Of a stretch of DNA of 64,000 nucleotides, positions 35,874 through 48,387 are shown one piece after another; position 1 is the first letter of the stretch; each line of letters begins with the position of its first letter. A model generated the notes under the pieces. That model searched no databases, had not been told where the DNA came from, and saw nothing but the letters and a program-made list of their open reading frames with translations. The translations under genes and the position numbers were made by a program. Source of the DNA: Ailanthus altissimus (Eukaryota; Streptophyta; Magnoliopsida; Sapindales; Simaroubaceae); contig OX327702.1 of assembly GCA_946807835.1 (NCBI GenBank), positions 15,872,001-15,936,000 on the forward strand, written 5' to 3'.

Positions 35874-38069
35874 TGTTGGGATTTGTGCTTACGTGCCATT
35901 CCATTATGTACAAATATTTAATTATTAAATGTTAAGATTCTTGCTATGTTTCAGACATTATATAATCTGAAAGAGTTCAGATATGGTCTAAAAGAGTTTA
36001 GATCAGTGCTAAGCATTAGCAGTGCTAATAGTTATAAGTACTAAGAGTTAGTTGTGCTAAGATTTAGCTGGTTGTAAGAGTTAGCGAAATCTAAGGAGTT
36101 ATAGCCTTGTCTAAAATAGGACAAAGACTTGAGAATATATTAGTAATGATGTACCTGTAAAGAGTTGCATATGGTGCTAGAAAATGTCATTATACAAATA
36201 TGGTCTCAAACATTATGTTCCTGATCTAATTTCACTGATGCGGGTCTATCGGTAAAACTCATTAATATAGATTAGTGTATGTCTATATCTGGATAGTCCA
36301 AATGGTTAGTCTTAGCAAACCATGAGCTTAGTAGAAGCTTGTATAGAGATATAGGTATTAAGTGAGGACTAGATACTGAACAGACTCATAAAGACCTCCA
36401 ATAAACATCTCATAAAGTTGTCAATGGAAGGTCTTTCGAGTTGAGTAGTATTTGTGGTCCTTTTACTTGAGTGTCACAATGGGCTTGTGAGTGATCCACC
36501 ATATTTTGTTTCCATACATGTTAAAAAAAATTCATAGTCTAACCGTTAGGTGTTGCTAGGTATGGTTCGATACTCATGGAGTTTGGTATGTGTAGATATG
36601 GGATCCGTCAGCTCATATGAGTGAGTTGTATATCTGATGCCTCGAGATTATATTTCAAAACCTCTTATGGCCACAAGCATAAACCTTAAAAAATATATTT
36701 TGAAGGGATAAATAATATCATAAAATTATTTGTGGATATTTTTTATGAAAATATAAATCTATAGATATGTTCATGGTTGAGCAAATAGAGATTTGACGGT
36801 GATAATTTGTATCTCTGCTTTTCCAGGATATTAATGACGGAGAGATTATATAAATATGTTATAACCTCAACTTGCATAGTCTAGCATGCTACTTTCTAAT
36901 ATTCGTAACGTGTGGGGGGAGGATTGTTCACAGATGTATAAACGAGCTCTATATGACAAACTAGGCATAAATTTAGAGAGTCTCACAATATGAAGTGTAC
37001 TCGTTGTGGACTAGGGTAGCAGACTAGATTGAATAATTCGATCCAATAAATTCTAGTAAAATTGAATAATTATTTCGGGATCCCTCGGGATGTACATTTT
37101 TCAAGACTTAATTATTAAGTACATCGCTTAATTAGTTAACAAGAATTATTAATCAATAGAATGTCGACAAATGGCACAATTTGGTTCATTAATTGTTTTA
37201 CCTTAAATTTACCATTTAACTTTGGAAGTAAAAACAAGCAAGGTAAAAGTAATTATTCAAAATTGTTTTGAATAATTAAATTATATATTATTGAATAATA
37301 TTATAATATATTATTTATGGCAATGGACCATATGTGCACCATTCAAAATATTTAAATACTTTAAATATTAGGTATTTATTGGCCATTATATTAAATAAAT
37401 TATTTATTAATTAAAAATATGTACCAACCATTAATTGTAATGGAGCACTTTATTAATGGGCCATCAATTTCTTCCGTTATACATAATAGTGGTAAGTGTA
37501 TTATGATGATAATGCTGGAAAAGAAAAATGAATGATTTAATTCATTCATTTTTTGCTATGACACATTCGGTCAAAGAATTGGATGTGATAGAGGGAATTA
37601 TTTTTCTCTCAAGTGTTGAAAGAATGAACACATCTTCATCTTCCATTTTCTCTTATGAATGGCAAAAACTTGCATTAAAGAAAAATGGGTAAAGAAAAAT
37701 TGAATTTGAACATGAGTTAGTCAAAATCATTTTTCAATGGAAATTGTTTCCACGTTTTATGTAAGAGTTGCATAAACATTTTATTTTTCTTGAAAGTAAA
37801 TATTTGTATTCAAAGAGTTTGAATATATGTTGCTAGAAATTCTAAATCAAAACTACCATTCTAGCTTCAGAATTTCACCAAACTATTATAGACTAGAATT
37901 ATTCAAGAATACACTTCAAGGTGAGCTCGTCACTTGAATTGTTGGAGGACTTGAAGATTTTGTAAAGCTACATTCATTAGTTAAGTGTTCTTTACATGTT
38001 ATTTTAGCACAATTCTTTATAATATATAAATTTTGTATAATAGTTATACATAAGCATATATGTGATATA
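35874..38069 (+). repeat. Cop1-C 3' LTR, right end lost
   Basis: Starts TGTTGGGATTTGTGCTTACG at 35874 directly after the PPT. It matches the Cop1-C 5' LTR in order to about GCATATATGTGATATA, where a reverse-oriented LTR begins. The last roughly 100 bp of LTR are not found on the other side, so the junction involved a deletion or a different LTR copy. Confidence 0.8.
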
Positions 38070-40228
38070 TGTCGAGGATCTAATATACATGAGTGTATGC
38101 ATGTGCAATTATATTTATTGCATAAAATACATATTACATACATATTTAACGCTGCGGAATAACTAAACCATACAATAAACATAATAAATAATATATTAAT
38201 CATATTAATATATTTAAGGGTTGAGAAATCACTATAACATATAACGTTATACACGTGTATCCTCCGAGTCTGCTTAGAGACCAACTCGTTGGCAGTTCTA
38301 GTCACCAACTAGATGGGCTTGGTAAGCTAGAACAGCAGCTCTGTATCTAGCACGGGATTAACCCTTAACTCTTTAAAATGACCGGTTGTGTGTATTTTCT
38401 CTTTTCTCTAAGAGAAAAAGAAATAAAATTGAAACAATTCATAATTACTTTTTTAGGCACCAAAATAAAAAAATGAAACAATTTCACATTTCTATTTCTT
38501 TATACTCTCTCGGCACAACAAGAAAAAATTGAAACAATTTTAATTTTATTCTTATTTCTTCCATTTCTTCGCACGACACTCTTAAGAAGAAAAATGAACT
38601 AATTTTATTTTTTCCTCTCTTCATCGAACACACACATCTCAAAATATATATATGTAATGATAATATTATATAATATAATATTTTACACATGGCCACCTTT
38701 TATAGAAAAGTAATATTAATATAATAAATAATAATATAATATAAAAATATTGTTGACAACTATTTAACAATATATGATATAATAATATTATATAATAAAA
38801 TAACATATTATAATGAGATATTTTAATTATTTAATAATTAAATAATTATTGTGTAAATGACTATTTTGCCCTTTATGAATAGTTACTAAGTTTACTCCTA
38901 GTGGGTTCCACCAAATCTCGCACTTGGGTAAACTTAACCGAGGGTCCACACTACACTATGTGTCATTATACAATTAGTAAATAATAATTATTGACTAATT
39001 ATTGTATTTAACACTTAAATACAGACACACACACATCCCCGTGGTTGTGCTGAATTTTACTAGACTAAACAATTTAATCTAGTACGCTGCCCTTAATGCA
39101 CAATGAGTACACTCCATATCGCAGGACTCCCTAGGTCCACGCCCAATTCATCAAATTGAACCATGAGTCCATGACAATGCCCCACGCATACATCATGAAT
39201 ATTACAAATTAACGCGTTGAACCATCCAAGGTGATGTTACAACGTATATGTATAGTCCTTCAGTCATGATATCTTAGATATAGATTATCATCATCAAATC
39301 TCCATGAGCTCATCCATATCATATCCTTGACTTGTATTTCACTAAAGAATATGTACAAACACTTTTGCCATATTGTTCCACTCTGTGGGAAACTCTTCCC
39401 GGGATTAATACTTGTGGCCACAAGACTTTCTAAGATATAGTCTCGAAGTATCTGGATATCTAACTCCTTATGTGAGTTGACATATCCCATATTTGTACAC
39501 ACCAAAATCCATAAACATCGGACCTCACCCAACGACAACCAGCGGTCACACCATGAAAAGTCTGTAACATGCGTGGAACCAAAATATAGTGGATCACTTG
39601 TAAGCCCACAATGACACTCTAATCAAAGGACCACGTGTACTATTCAACTCGAGAGGATCCTCCATTGACGGCTTACATAAGGTGTCTATCAGAGGCCCTC
39701 GTGAGTCTATCCCATATCCAGTCCTAACTGGATACCCATATGTCAATACGAGCTCCAAGCTCATAGTTGGCTAGGAATGACCATCTATACTATATAGGTA
39801 TGACATATACTGATCTATCTATATCAGAAGAAATAGATCAGGGATAATTATTCAAGGATATACTTGCACAACTAGTATTTCTTGGCACCTGATTGTAACT
39901 CTTGCAACTATACAGTTATTGGTATATTTCTAGGTCTATATCCCATTACAGACAAGGCTCAAACTCTTGGATCTGCTGAGTATTATAATTAGCTAACACT
40001 TAGCTATGCTAATATTTAGCATTTATATCTCTCAGCATGGCTAACTATGAGCCCTTATCTAAACTCATTCAGATCTGATCTGAACTTTTTCAGATCGTAC
40101 AATGTCTGTAACGTTACATTGCATAGTACCATATTAATTGGTATTAGTGATTTAATGGGAATATATACTTGTACAAATACAAAAGTATATGTACATTCAG
40201 GGATGGCACATAAGTACCAACCTCAACA
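38070..40228 (-). repeat. Cop1 LTR, reverse orientation, complete
   Basis: TGTCGAGGATCTAATATAC at 38070 to ACCTCAACA at 40228, 2159 bp. On the minus strand this is an LTR with the standard Cop1 blocks. The left flank is the 3' LTR of Cop1-C; the right flank is the middle of another plus-strand LTR. The two flanks share no 5-bp repeat, so the original target site cannot be reconstructed. Confidence 0.8.
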
Positions 40229-41574
40229 AGACGAACACACAAAGATTTAACATTAGTGATCTATATCCCCGCTCTTTCAGGATATGATTGGTGAAAGGAT
40301 TATACGTCTGCGCTATGACCTCAACTTGTATGGTCTACTGTATTGATTTGTAATATCCATGACATATACGTGGGGCATCGATCTCAGACTCACAGAATAG
40401 TTCTGTTTGACAAATCGGGAGTGAACCTAAAGAGTCCCGCAATATGAAGTGTACTTATTGTGCACTGGGGCAACATACCAAATTGAATAATTCAATCCAA
40501 AAAAATTCTAACAAACGGGACATTTACTTCGATCTCCCTTCGGTCGTGCACGTGTAAAGACTTAAGAGTTAAGCACATCATTTAGTTAACAATTAGTTGT
40601 TGACCAATGATATGTTGACACATGGCACATTGTGAGCCAATTATTGTTTGACTTAGAAATTATCAAAATGACCTTATTTGTTGGACAAATAATATCATTA
40701 TTTTATTCATTAAAATGTTTATTGAATAAACTAATAATGCTAATAATAATATATGATATTATTATTTAAATTGAAATTAAACAATTTAGTTTTTATTTAA
40801 ATTGGCATGTATTTCCACCATGATTTAATGTGATTAAATTATTTGTTTAATATTAATTAAATGATATAATAATAATAAATGAGTAGCACTTGTAAATGGT
40901 AGGCATTAACATGTTTCTTGTTAATGAGAAAGTGTTTCTCATTTAGCATAAATTTAGGCCAAGTTCATCTAAATGAGTTTCCATTTTGTTTTATTTTCAT
41001 TTGGTTTACTATAAACAATAATAAACAAACACTAATGACAAACATTGACCATGATAATGAAGGCCATTATGCAATTAAAATAGACAAGTGTTGTCCATTA
41101 AGTGAAAAACAAATAAATGAGCAATATGTTGCCCATTTTGAAAGGGATACGGTTAAGGCATTTGGAGAGTGAAGTGTGAGATTTTGGCTAAGTGTTGAGA
41201 GCATAAAATACACTTCTTCCATTTTCCTTCCATTTTTGGCCACCTATATACTACAAGGTAGAAACAAGGATTCAATGGTTGAATTCTTTACTGGAAAAGC
41301 TGCTATTCTAGCTTCTTCAAGCCCACCGTGTTGAGGAACTAGAATTGTGAACGAGTTGCATGATTGCGGGTACTCCGGTGCGACCAAAATCCAAAGGCTT
41401 GTCAAGGTAATAAATTCTCAATCTTTATGTTGTTTTCATTTATGAGATAACATATAAAACTTATTTGTATTTATCATTAGAAAATTAGTATTCCACTCAT
41501 CTGCTGCCCATATATGTATGTGATACATATGCATATTTGAATGATAGACACAAACCCATACGCATGCACCTTAG
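40229..41574 (+). repeat. Cop1 LTR fragment
   Basis: From about 40250 (GTGATCTATATCCCCGCTC) to CGCATGCACC near 41568 this follows the second half of a plus-strand Cop1 LTR, lacking the final 30 or so bases. It joins Cop2 3' sequence on the right. It lies between two broken pieces, so it is probably a deletion remnant. Confidence 0.7.
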
Positions 41575-41960
41575 GTTTAAAATCACTCACAAACTCTGTA
41601 GGACACACTTGATGAAGTGTCACCTATATGGGTGTGGAATTAGGTTGGTTTCTATGAGAGCTAGGTAGGCTATTCTAAAGCACTTATAAAAGCCAAAAAG
41701 GCACATGATCATTAATAGTGCCAAATCGCGGACATAGATAAGTTATTGAGAATTTAACTTTATAATTTAACCCTTTATTTTACATCCAAAAGAATGAAAG
41801 GTTTATAGAAACTTGGTTTCACCTAGTTATTGTAAAATATTGTTACTTAATTAGTAGATTGGATTATAGCTTTGAAGAGCACCAATTCATATAAGTTAAA
41901 TTTTACTTAGATATATGGTTGATTTGATTCACATTTTTTCATTTGAAATACGTGGGAGAT
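41575..41960 (+). other. Cop2 3' noncoding end and PPT
   Basis: No ORF. It ends in the purine tract CGTGGGAGAT (41951-41960) directly before an LTR start TGTTGAAAAG, so it is the 3' end of a copia internal region. Because the following LTR matches the Cop2 5' LTR at 14221, I infer it is the other end of the same element; its RT and RNase H part is missing. Confidence 0.65.
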
Positions 41961-42533
41961 TGTTGAAAAGAAAAAGAGTAGAGAAGAAAAGAGGAACAAA
42001 GAGAAAGCGTCAAAGCCGTAAGAGGCTTGGGCGCTACGGCGCTCTAGCTACAAGGTTAAGAGTTGTGGTACCCAGCTGAGCAAGCTCCCAATGTTACCAT
42101 TAGGCACCGCAGTGCCTAAAGCTGAGTTTTGTTGACTCTCCAATGAGTCACCTACCTCTTATATATGATATGGCCTTTCAAAGAGGTGTTGTTCTTCCCA
42201 GAGAGACATATACAACTCTATAAATATTATAGGTACATTTAAAACTTAGGATGGACTTCTCTTCTTAATTTTTTTATTCAAATTTCTCTCTTATCAACTA
42301 TTTTTAATTTTAAACACTTGTAGCCCAAGAACATTATTTTGGTATGCATCTAATACTTTTTCATAAGTTATTGAATCCTGAAACTATTTTACTAACAAAC
42401 CTATTTACATCCTTGATTATAATCAAAGTGGGGGTAGAAATAGTTTAAGGATAGTGCATTGCACACCTTGACTTTAAACTTTGTTTACTTTTATCCTTGT
42501 GTATTTTTCATATACAGAACCATTTTCTTAACA
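41961..42533 (+). repeat. Cop2 3' LTR
   Basis: 573 bp, TGTTGAAAAG...CTTAACA, clearly homologous to 14221-14838 from end to end but with many substitutions and small indels, so the element is old. It includes the GGGCGCTACGGCGCTC GC-rich block (about 42027) and TATAAATATTATAGG. Confidence 0.8.
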
Positions 42534-43027
42534 CTTCTAATCCAAAGGGAACCTCCCCTTCATTTATACTGAGATAAAATCGCATTAAAATTCTTGCAAA
42601 CCAACAAAGCAATAAAGTTTTACTTTCAAAGACATTGAAGAAGCTCCCAACTAAATTTACGTGGCTGTTGTAGGATTACCATAAGAACCAATGAGATGCC
42701 ATAAAGATAGATGAAGAAGATGACTGGCCCAAACCTGAAATTTTTGAAGAAATAGTAACATCTATATACCATTGGGAATTAACCATTAACCGTAACCTGC
42801 CAATCAAAATTCCTAAGTAGAAGGAGACAACCATTTTGATCGATAATTTCAACATGAAAATATGAGGAGAGCTGAAATCAATGAACACAATTATCAATAT
42901 AAGAACTAGAAATCTTGGTTTCTATAATGAAAAGAAAGGATGAGGAATATTCGTGCATCATTTTTCACAAATTATTTAACCTGCTAGGATTCCCTAATCC
43001 TTGAATGTTCCAATTGAACAAACTCAT
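42534..43027 (-). pseudogene. LINE ORF2 endonuclease N-terminus (right half)
   Basis: From ATG at 43027 on the minus strand: MSLFNWNIQGLGNPSRLNNL, the typical start of plant L1-type ORF2 endonuclease with N-W-N and Q-G-L-G-N-P. It continues with IIETKIS (Glu of the E-T-K motif) and, after frameshifts, NFNAILS and a GG near 42555, matching the G-D-F-N...E-K-x-G-G region. Frame breaks and stops make it a pseudogene. It continues at 14220-14033. Confidence 0.7.
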
Positions 43028-43512
43028 AGTGATTGGCAGGGTTAATCCTCAACCACTGCCATTGGTAAAATAGAAGATAGTAAGAGGAGAAAAACTCTAA
43101 AATGAAAGAATAAGAGGTTAAAAAGGAATGGAAAGTATTTGAAAGTGATGAAGCAGCTGGAAGAGGAGAAGAAATAGGATAAGTTAGTAACACATATGTT
43201 AAAGACTCCAACTGAGAAAAGGGTTTAGAAAATTTTAAATTTTCAAGGCTATACGGAGTCCCAGTAAAACAAATATTCGAATATTATGGGGCCGCAGAAA
43301 CCAAGGGTTAACGAAGTAATAACCTGCTGACGCCGACCCAAAAAGTGCTTAATGGGCCTTTTCATTTTAAGATTTGAGACCCAGTTGTAGGTTGTAACCT
43401 ATTTAGAAATCTGTATATAATAGGAAGTTGTATTATATTAGAACTCTTTTCCTTATAAAAATAAGTTTTTTTATAGGGTTTTACAGCCTATAAATAGGCT
43501 GGTTTTTTTGTT
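43028..43512 (-). other. Region upstream of LINE ORF2, unclassified
   Basis: Lies 5' of the LINE ORF2 start on the minus strand, so part of it may be the ORF1-ORF2 linker. A 75-codon minus-strand frame here shows no domain. Near 43385-43505 there is GTTGTAACC and ATAAATAGGCTG followed by a T-run, like a short promoter or LTR end on the plus strand. I cannot assign it. Confidence 0.3.
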
Positions 43513-43955
43513 TGTCAGCGATGATGCTTACATGCCATTTCGATATGCAGTAAACATTTCAATAATAATCGTTAATAAATAATTATATAGAAAGAAGCTT
43601 ATAACTTTTTTAGATATTGTAGATCTAAAGGAGTTTAGATCTGGTCTAAAAGAGTTTAGGTTAGTGCTAAAGTTAGCAATTCTAGAGAGTTAGAACCTTG
43701 TTTGAAATAGGGACAAAGACTCGAGAATAATATAGCAATGACATAGTTACAAAGAGTTGTAAATGGTGCTAAAAAATGTCATTGGCAATATGTTCTCAAA
43801 AACATTATTCCTAATCCATGGTTACTGAAATAGGTTAATCAGTATTCCCTTTGAATTAGTGTATGACTATATCTAAGTTGTTTAGATGGTTAGTCTTAAT
43901 AGACTATGGACTTAGCGAAAGTCCATATAGGCATGCAACTATTCAGTAAGGGTTG
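43513..43955 (+). repeat. Cop1 LTR fragment, first part
   Basis: TGTCAGCGATGATGCTTACATGCC at 43513 starts like a Cop1 LTR and continues through the short AGAG-loop repeats and the GGGACAAAG block to TTCAGTAAGGGTTG. It is cut at 43956 by the 5' LTR of Cop1-D. The rest would lie past the right edge of the window. Confidence 0.75.
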
Positions 43956-46132
43956 TGTTAGGATTCGTGATTATGTGCCATCCATTATGTATGAATATTT
44001 TTTTATTATCATTTTATTAAATCACAAATTATATTTTATATATGGTAAGATGCTTATAACGTTTCAAATACTGGTCTAAAAGAGTTTAGATTAATGCTAA
44101 GTATTAGCAACGCTAAGAGTTATAAATGCTAAGAGTTAGCACTGATAAGAGTTATCAAGTTATAAGAGTTAGCAAAATTTAAAGAGTTAGAGCTTTGTCT
44201 GAAATGGGACAAATACCTGAGAATATATTAGTAATGACATAGTTGCAAAGAGTTGTAAATGGTGCTAGAAAATATCGTTATGCAAGTATTTACTCAAAAC
44301 TATATTCCTGATCTATCTTCGCTGATGTAGGTCTATTAGTAAAGACTTTATTAAATATAAATCAGTGTATGTCTATATCTGAATGATTCAGATGGTTAGT
44401 CTTAGCAGACCATGAGCTTGGTGGAAACTCATATAGAGATACAGGTATTCAACTAGGACTGAATACTGAACAAACGAGGACCTCCAATAGACATCCTATA
44501 TAGCTGTCAATAGAGGGTCTTCACGAGTTGAGTAGTATTCATGGTCCTTTGACCTGAGCACTATGGTGGGCTTTGTGAGTAATCCACCATACATTGATTC
44601 CACACATATCAGAAACATTTCAAGGTCTGACAACTGGGTGTCACTACATATGGTCCGAAGTTCATGGAGCCCAGTGTTCATAGATATGGGATATGTTAGC
44701 TCAATTGGGTGAGTAATATATCCTGATGCTCCAAGATTGTATTTTAGATAGTCTTAAGGCCATAACCACTTATAGCCGGGAAAAAAAGTTTTATCCTAGA
44801 GATAAATAATATCGCAAAAGTATTTGTGGATATTATTTATTGAAATACAAATTTAGAGTTAAGTTTACAGTCGAGCTCATGGAGATTTGACAATATTGAT
44901 CTATATCTCAGCTCTTCTAGGATATCAATGATGGAGGGATTATACGAATATGTTATAACCTCAACTTGTATAGTCTAACGCACCATTTTGTAATATCTGT
45001 AACATGTGTGTGGGACATTATTTACGGACATATGGACAAGTTCCATATGAAAAATCAAACATAGACTTAGAGAGTCTCACAATATCAAGTATACTCATTG
45101 TATACCACGACAGCATATTTGATCAAACAGTTCGGTCTAAGAAAATCCTGCAAACCGAAAATATGTTTTAGGGGTTCCTCAGGATGTATATTTTTCAAGA
45201 CTTAAATGTGAAGTAAAACACATAATTGATTGACAAGAGTTGTTAACCAATAATATGTTGACAAATGGAACAATATTGTGCATAAATTATTTTTACCTTG
45301 AAATTACTGATTTACCTTGCTAGCAAAAATTCGTGAGGTAAAAGTAATTATTCAAAAATAGTTTTTGAATAATTAATGTAAAATTCATTTATTATTATTA
45401 TTACAATGAATAAATATCAATTATGACAATGGTATTATTTATCTAATGAGGGGCCTTAATGTTGGCCATTAATTACTTAAAATAATTAAAGATATTCCAA
45501 TATTAGGTAAAGAAATATTTGGTGGCCATTAATAAAATGTATTTGATAAGATTATGCAATGAAATGGCCAACAATATTTATTGGTAGGCCATGAAATGCA
45601 TTGTTTAATGGAACCAAAATTGAATGAATTGAACTCATTCAAATGATGCATTCGGTCGCTTTGAGAAATAATAGAAAAGAAAGAAGTTTTGGCTAAGTCC
45701 TTGAGATTCTTGCAAAGTGTTGTGAGGGAAAAAGGACTAAAACATTCAACTCTTTCTCATCACTCGCAAGAAACATACACCATACAGATCAAAGTGTTTT
45801 AAGAGTTAAAACATTTTGTTGTTAGAAATTTGTGGCTGCTATTCTAGCTTCACAATCTCACTGGTTTGTAGTTGTGAACGAGAAATGTGCAATAGCATAC
45901 TTCAAGGTGAGCTCAAAACTTGGAGACTAGAGTTCTTGAAAAATTAAAAAGCTACCTTTAATCCGGGTAGGTTTATTTACTTGCAGTTTATTTAAATAAA
46001 ACATATGAACATATATGAGATATATGTGTTTGATTATGCTATATTGTGTGTATATTGTATGAAATAGTTCTACTACGTTAATAAAATTTTTAAATTATGC
46101 GTACACTTTACACATCACACACCCACTTATCA
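43956..46132 (+). repeat. Cop1-D 5' LTR
   Basis: TGTTAGGATTCGTGATTATG at 43956 to CTTATCA at 46132, 2177 bp, followed by a mutated Met-tRNA PBS. All Cop1 blocks are present in order. It sits inside another Cop1 LTR (43513-43955). Confidence 0.85.
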
Positions 46133-46134
46133 AA

Positions 46135-46146
46135 TGGTATCAAAGA
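46135..46146 (+). promoter_or_regulatory. Primer binding site of Cop1-D, mutated
   Basis: TGGTATCAAAGA, two changes from TGGTATCAGAGC, two bases downstream of the LTR end. Confidence 0.8.
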
Positions 46147-46384
46147 ATGTTAATTTAGTGTGTGATGTTTGATGTTGTCGAATATTTAACATAATGATGT
46201 TGTATTATTAACAACATAATGATGTTTGATTTAGAACATGGTGATGTTTAAAATTAAACATGGTTTCATTTTGTGATTTCTTGAACATGTTGATGGTTGG
46301 AATTGATTATATTATGTTTGGACATGATAAACATGAGAAACATTGGGTGCCGGAACAAGAAAGAGTTATTTTCAGGTCACTGAG

Positions 46385-46545
46385 GGCAGTGACAGTATTC
46401 GACGCCATAACGCTAGCCCCTGGGTGCTGCAGCAGCCACACACTAATCTGAGAGGCACGATGCTCAAGAGTGAGCTTTGTGGTGCCAGGCCATATTTTGG
46501 CCGAGAGCCACGAGTCCAAGTGCTGAGCACCACAACGCCCAGTTA
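46385..46545 (+). repeat. GC-rich island in the Cop1-D leader
   Basis: Repeated words such as GGGTGCTGCAGCAGCC, GGTGCCAGGCC and GAGCACCACAACGCCCAG, less CpG-rich than in Cop1-A, in keeping with decay of CG sites. Same relative place as in Cop1-A and Cop1-C. Overlapping ORFs of 60-70 codons on both strands are not supported as genes. Confidence 0.55.
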
Positions 46546-46911
46546 ATTATCCATAAATGCCGTTGCATCAGTTTTTTAATGCCGCATCATTCAGCATTAT
46601 TGTTGAAAAAAATTCTATTTTTTTGTTTTATCATGTTTTTGATTTATCTTGTTGTTGTATTATGCTTCCATAATTGTCATAACATGATTTGATCATTCAT
46701 TAACATAGATAATCACAATGGGAACCCTATTGGTATGCGCTAGTTATGTTTACGTAAAATTTAAATAATTAATCTAAATTAATCATTTTCATGAGATTAG
46801 AATGTGTTTAATAAATCTTTTAAATAAGATTGAATAATATTTTATTACGAGATAATGTTATAATATGACTCGTCTTGTCAATACGTTGTCAGATGGGTCA
46901 CTTCAATATTT

Positions 46912-47206
46912 TTTCAAGATCGCTAAAGTGTGAGGGATTGATCAATGTGACTTGGGCTATACTGTAAACATGAGATGAGGAAAATATATGCCAAAGTATT
47001 ACCCTAGATCACTAAAGTATGCGGGTAATACTGGTAACATATATTTGATGATTGATAAGTAAATCTAGAATATATTTATCATAGATCGCTAAAGTGTGCA
47101 GATAAAGTGTATTTAGGATCAATAGTGAGAGTTGCATGAGATGCAATTGATAAGAGTTATCTACCTTTTGGGCATACAAAGGCCTAGATCGCTAAAGTGT
47201 GCGGCT
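46912..47206 (+). other. Array of four leader hairpins with 18-nt loop (Cop1-D)
   Basis: Loops TAGATCGCTAAAGTGTGC or close variants, 18 nt each, at 46916-46933, 47005-47022, 47082-47099 and 47185-47202. Stem 2 is perfect over 10 bp: AGTATTACCC/GGGTAATACT (46995-47004 with 47023-47032). Stem 3 is TTTATC/GATAAA next to one A.A. Stem 4 is GGCC/GGCT. Stem 1 is weaker: TTTC/GGGA with two U.G. It matches the arrays of Cop1-A and Cop1-C by position. Confidence 0.75.
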
Positions 47207-47423
47207 GAAGTAAAATGTCAATAAGGTTTACTTCTCACTGTATAGTTTAAATAGTTTTGAACTATCAATTTTTCGTTTAAGAGATTAAAGGGATTATGTA
47301 AAATAGTAGGAGGGTGTTTCTAGATTAAAAATGTATAACTGTTATACCTATGATCTAAAACGGTATTTATTAGTGATTGAAATATTCTATTGACATCTTT
47401 TTCTTTTGTCTTGTGAAGATCAA

Positions 47424-48387
47424 ATGGCTTCAAGCAATTCATTAGTTCGTATCCTTGATGCGTACCAACTCAAAGATGTAGAACATTATGCTGACTGTCT
47501 TATGAATCTCAGAATAGTTTGAGATTCTGAGAATCTTGGATATGTAATTATCAGCACCAGTCCCGAGCCATTTCTGATGATGATTCTCTAGAAGAAAAGG
47601 ATATATATAAAAAATAGTTGGATGATAATTTAAAAGTCAAATTGTACATCATCGGCTCAATGTCTGTGTAGCTCTAAAGGGAGCATGCTACATGGATAAT
47701 GCTGAGAGTATAATGCTTCACCTAAAAGAGTTATTTGGTGACCAGCCTCAAGTTAAAATATACAGGGTTACCAAATCTCTCTTTCAACCTAGACTACCCG
47801 AGGGCAGTTTGGTAAGTTTTCATGTCCTCAAAATCATATCTCATATTGAGAGGTTGAAAATCATGCATATCTCATTGAGCAATACATTGGGAATAGTTTG
47901 ATTCTCCAATCACTACCAAGTTTATTTGCACAGTTCATTATGAACTTCAATATACAAGGATTGACTTATACTTATGCTGATCTGCATAACATACTAAAAA
48001 CAACTCAAGAAGACATAAACAAAGCAGGCACGACCCTCTATGTTTAAGGTGCTTCATCTTCTACTCCGAAGACTTCTAAGAAGTTCAAAGGGAAGAATAA
48101 AAAGAAAGTAAAGAAAACACCCAATATAGGTCCTTAAAAGAAACATCTGTCCAAGTTCCAACATAAGAACAAAGCAAAAGAAAAATATTTTCATTACAGC
48201 GAGAATAGGCATTGGAAGGGGAATAGCCCAAAATACCTTGCCACGATTAAGAAGACCCCCTCAGGTATGCACTTGCCTATCCTTGACATTTCTTTAGCAT
48301 TTGATGCTAGTACTGGTTGGGTATTATTAGATATTATTTGTCCTTCTCACATCTGCAATGTATTGCATGGTTTGAAGGAAGTTAGAC
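47424..48387 (+). pseudogene. Cop1-D gag and protease remnant
   Basis: Gag starts MASSNSLVRILDAYQLKDVEHY at 47424 and is soon interrupted. A UBN2-type gag core is readable at 47692-47898 (AESIMLHLKELFGDQPQVKIYRVTKSL in part). The zinc knuckle (about 48187-48240) has lost its Cys residues: FHYSENRHWKGN. The protease region reads WVLLDIICPSHICNVL at about 48318-48365, with the D-T/S-G active site changed to D-I-I. The chromovirus-like solo LTR interrupts just after GLKEVRL. Confidence 0.8.
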
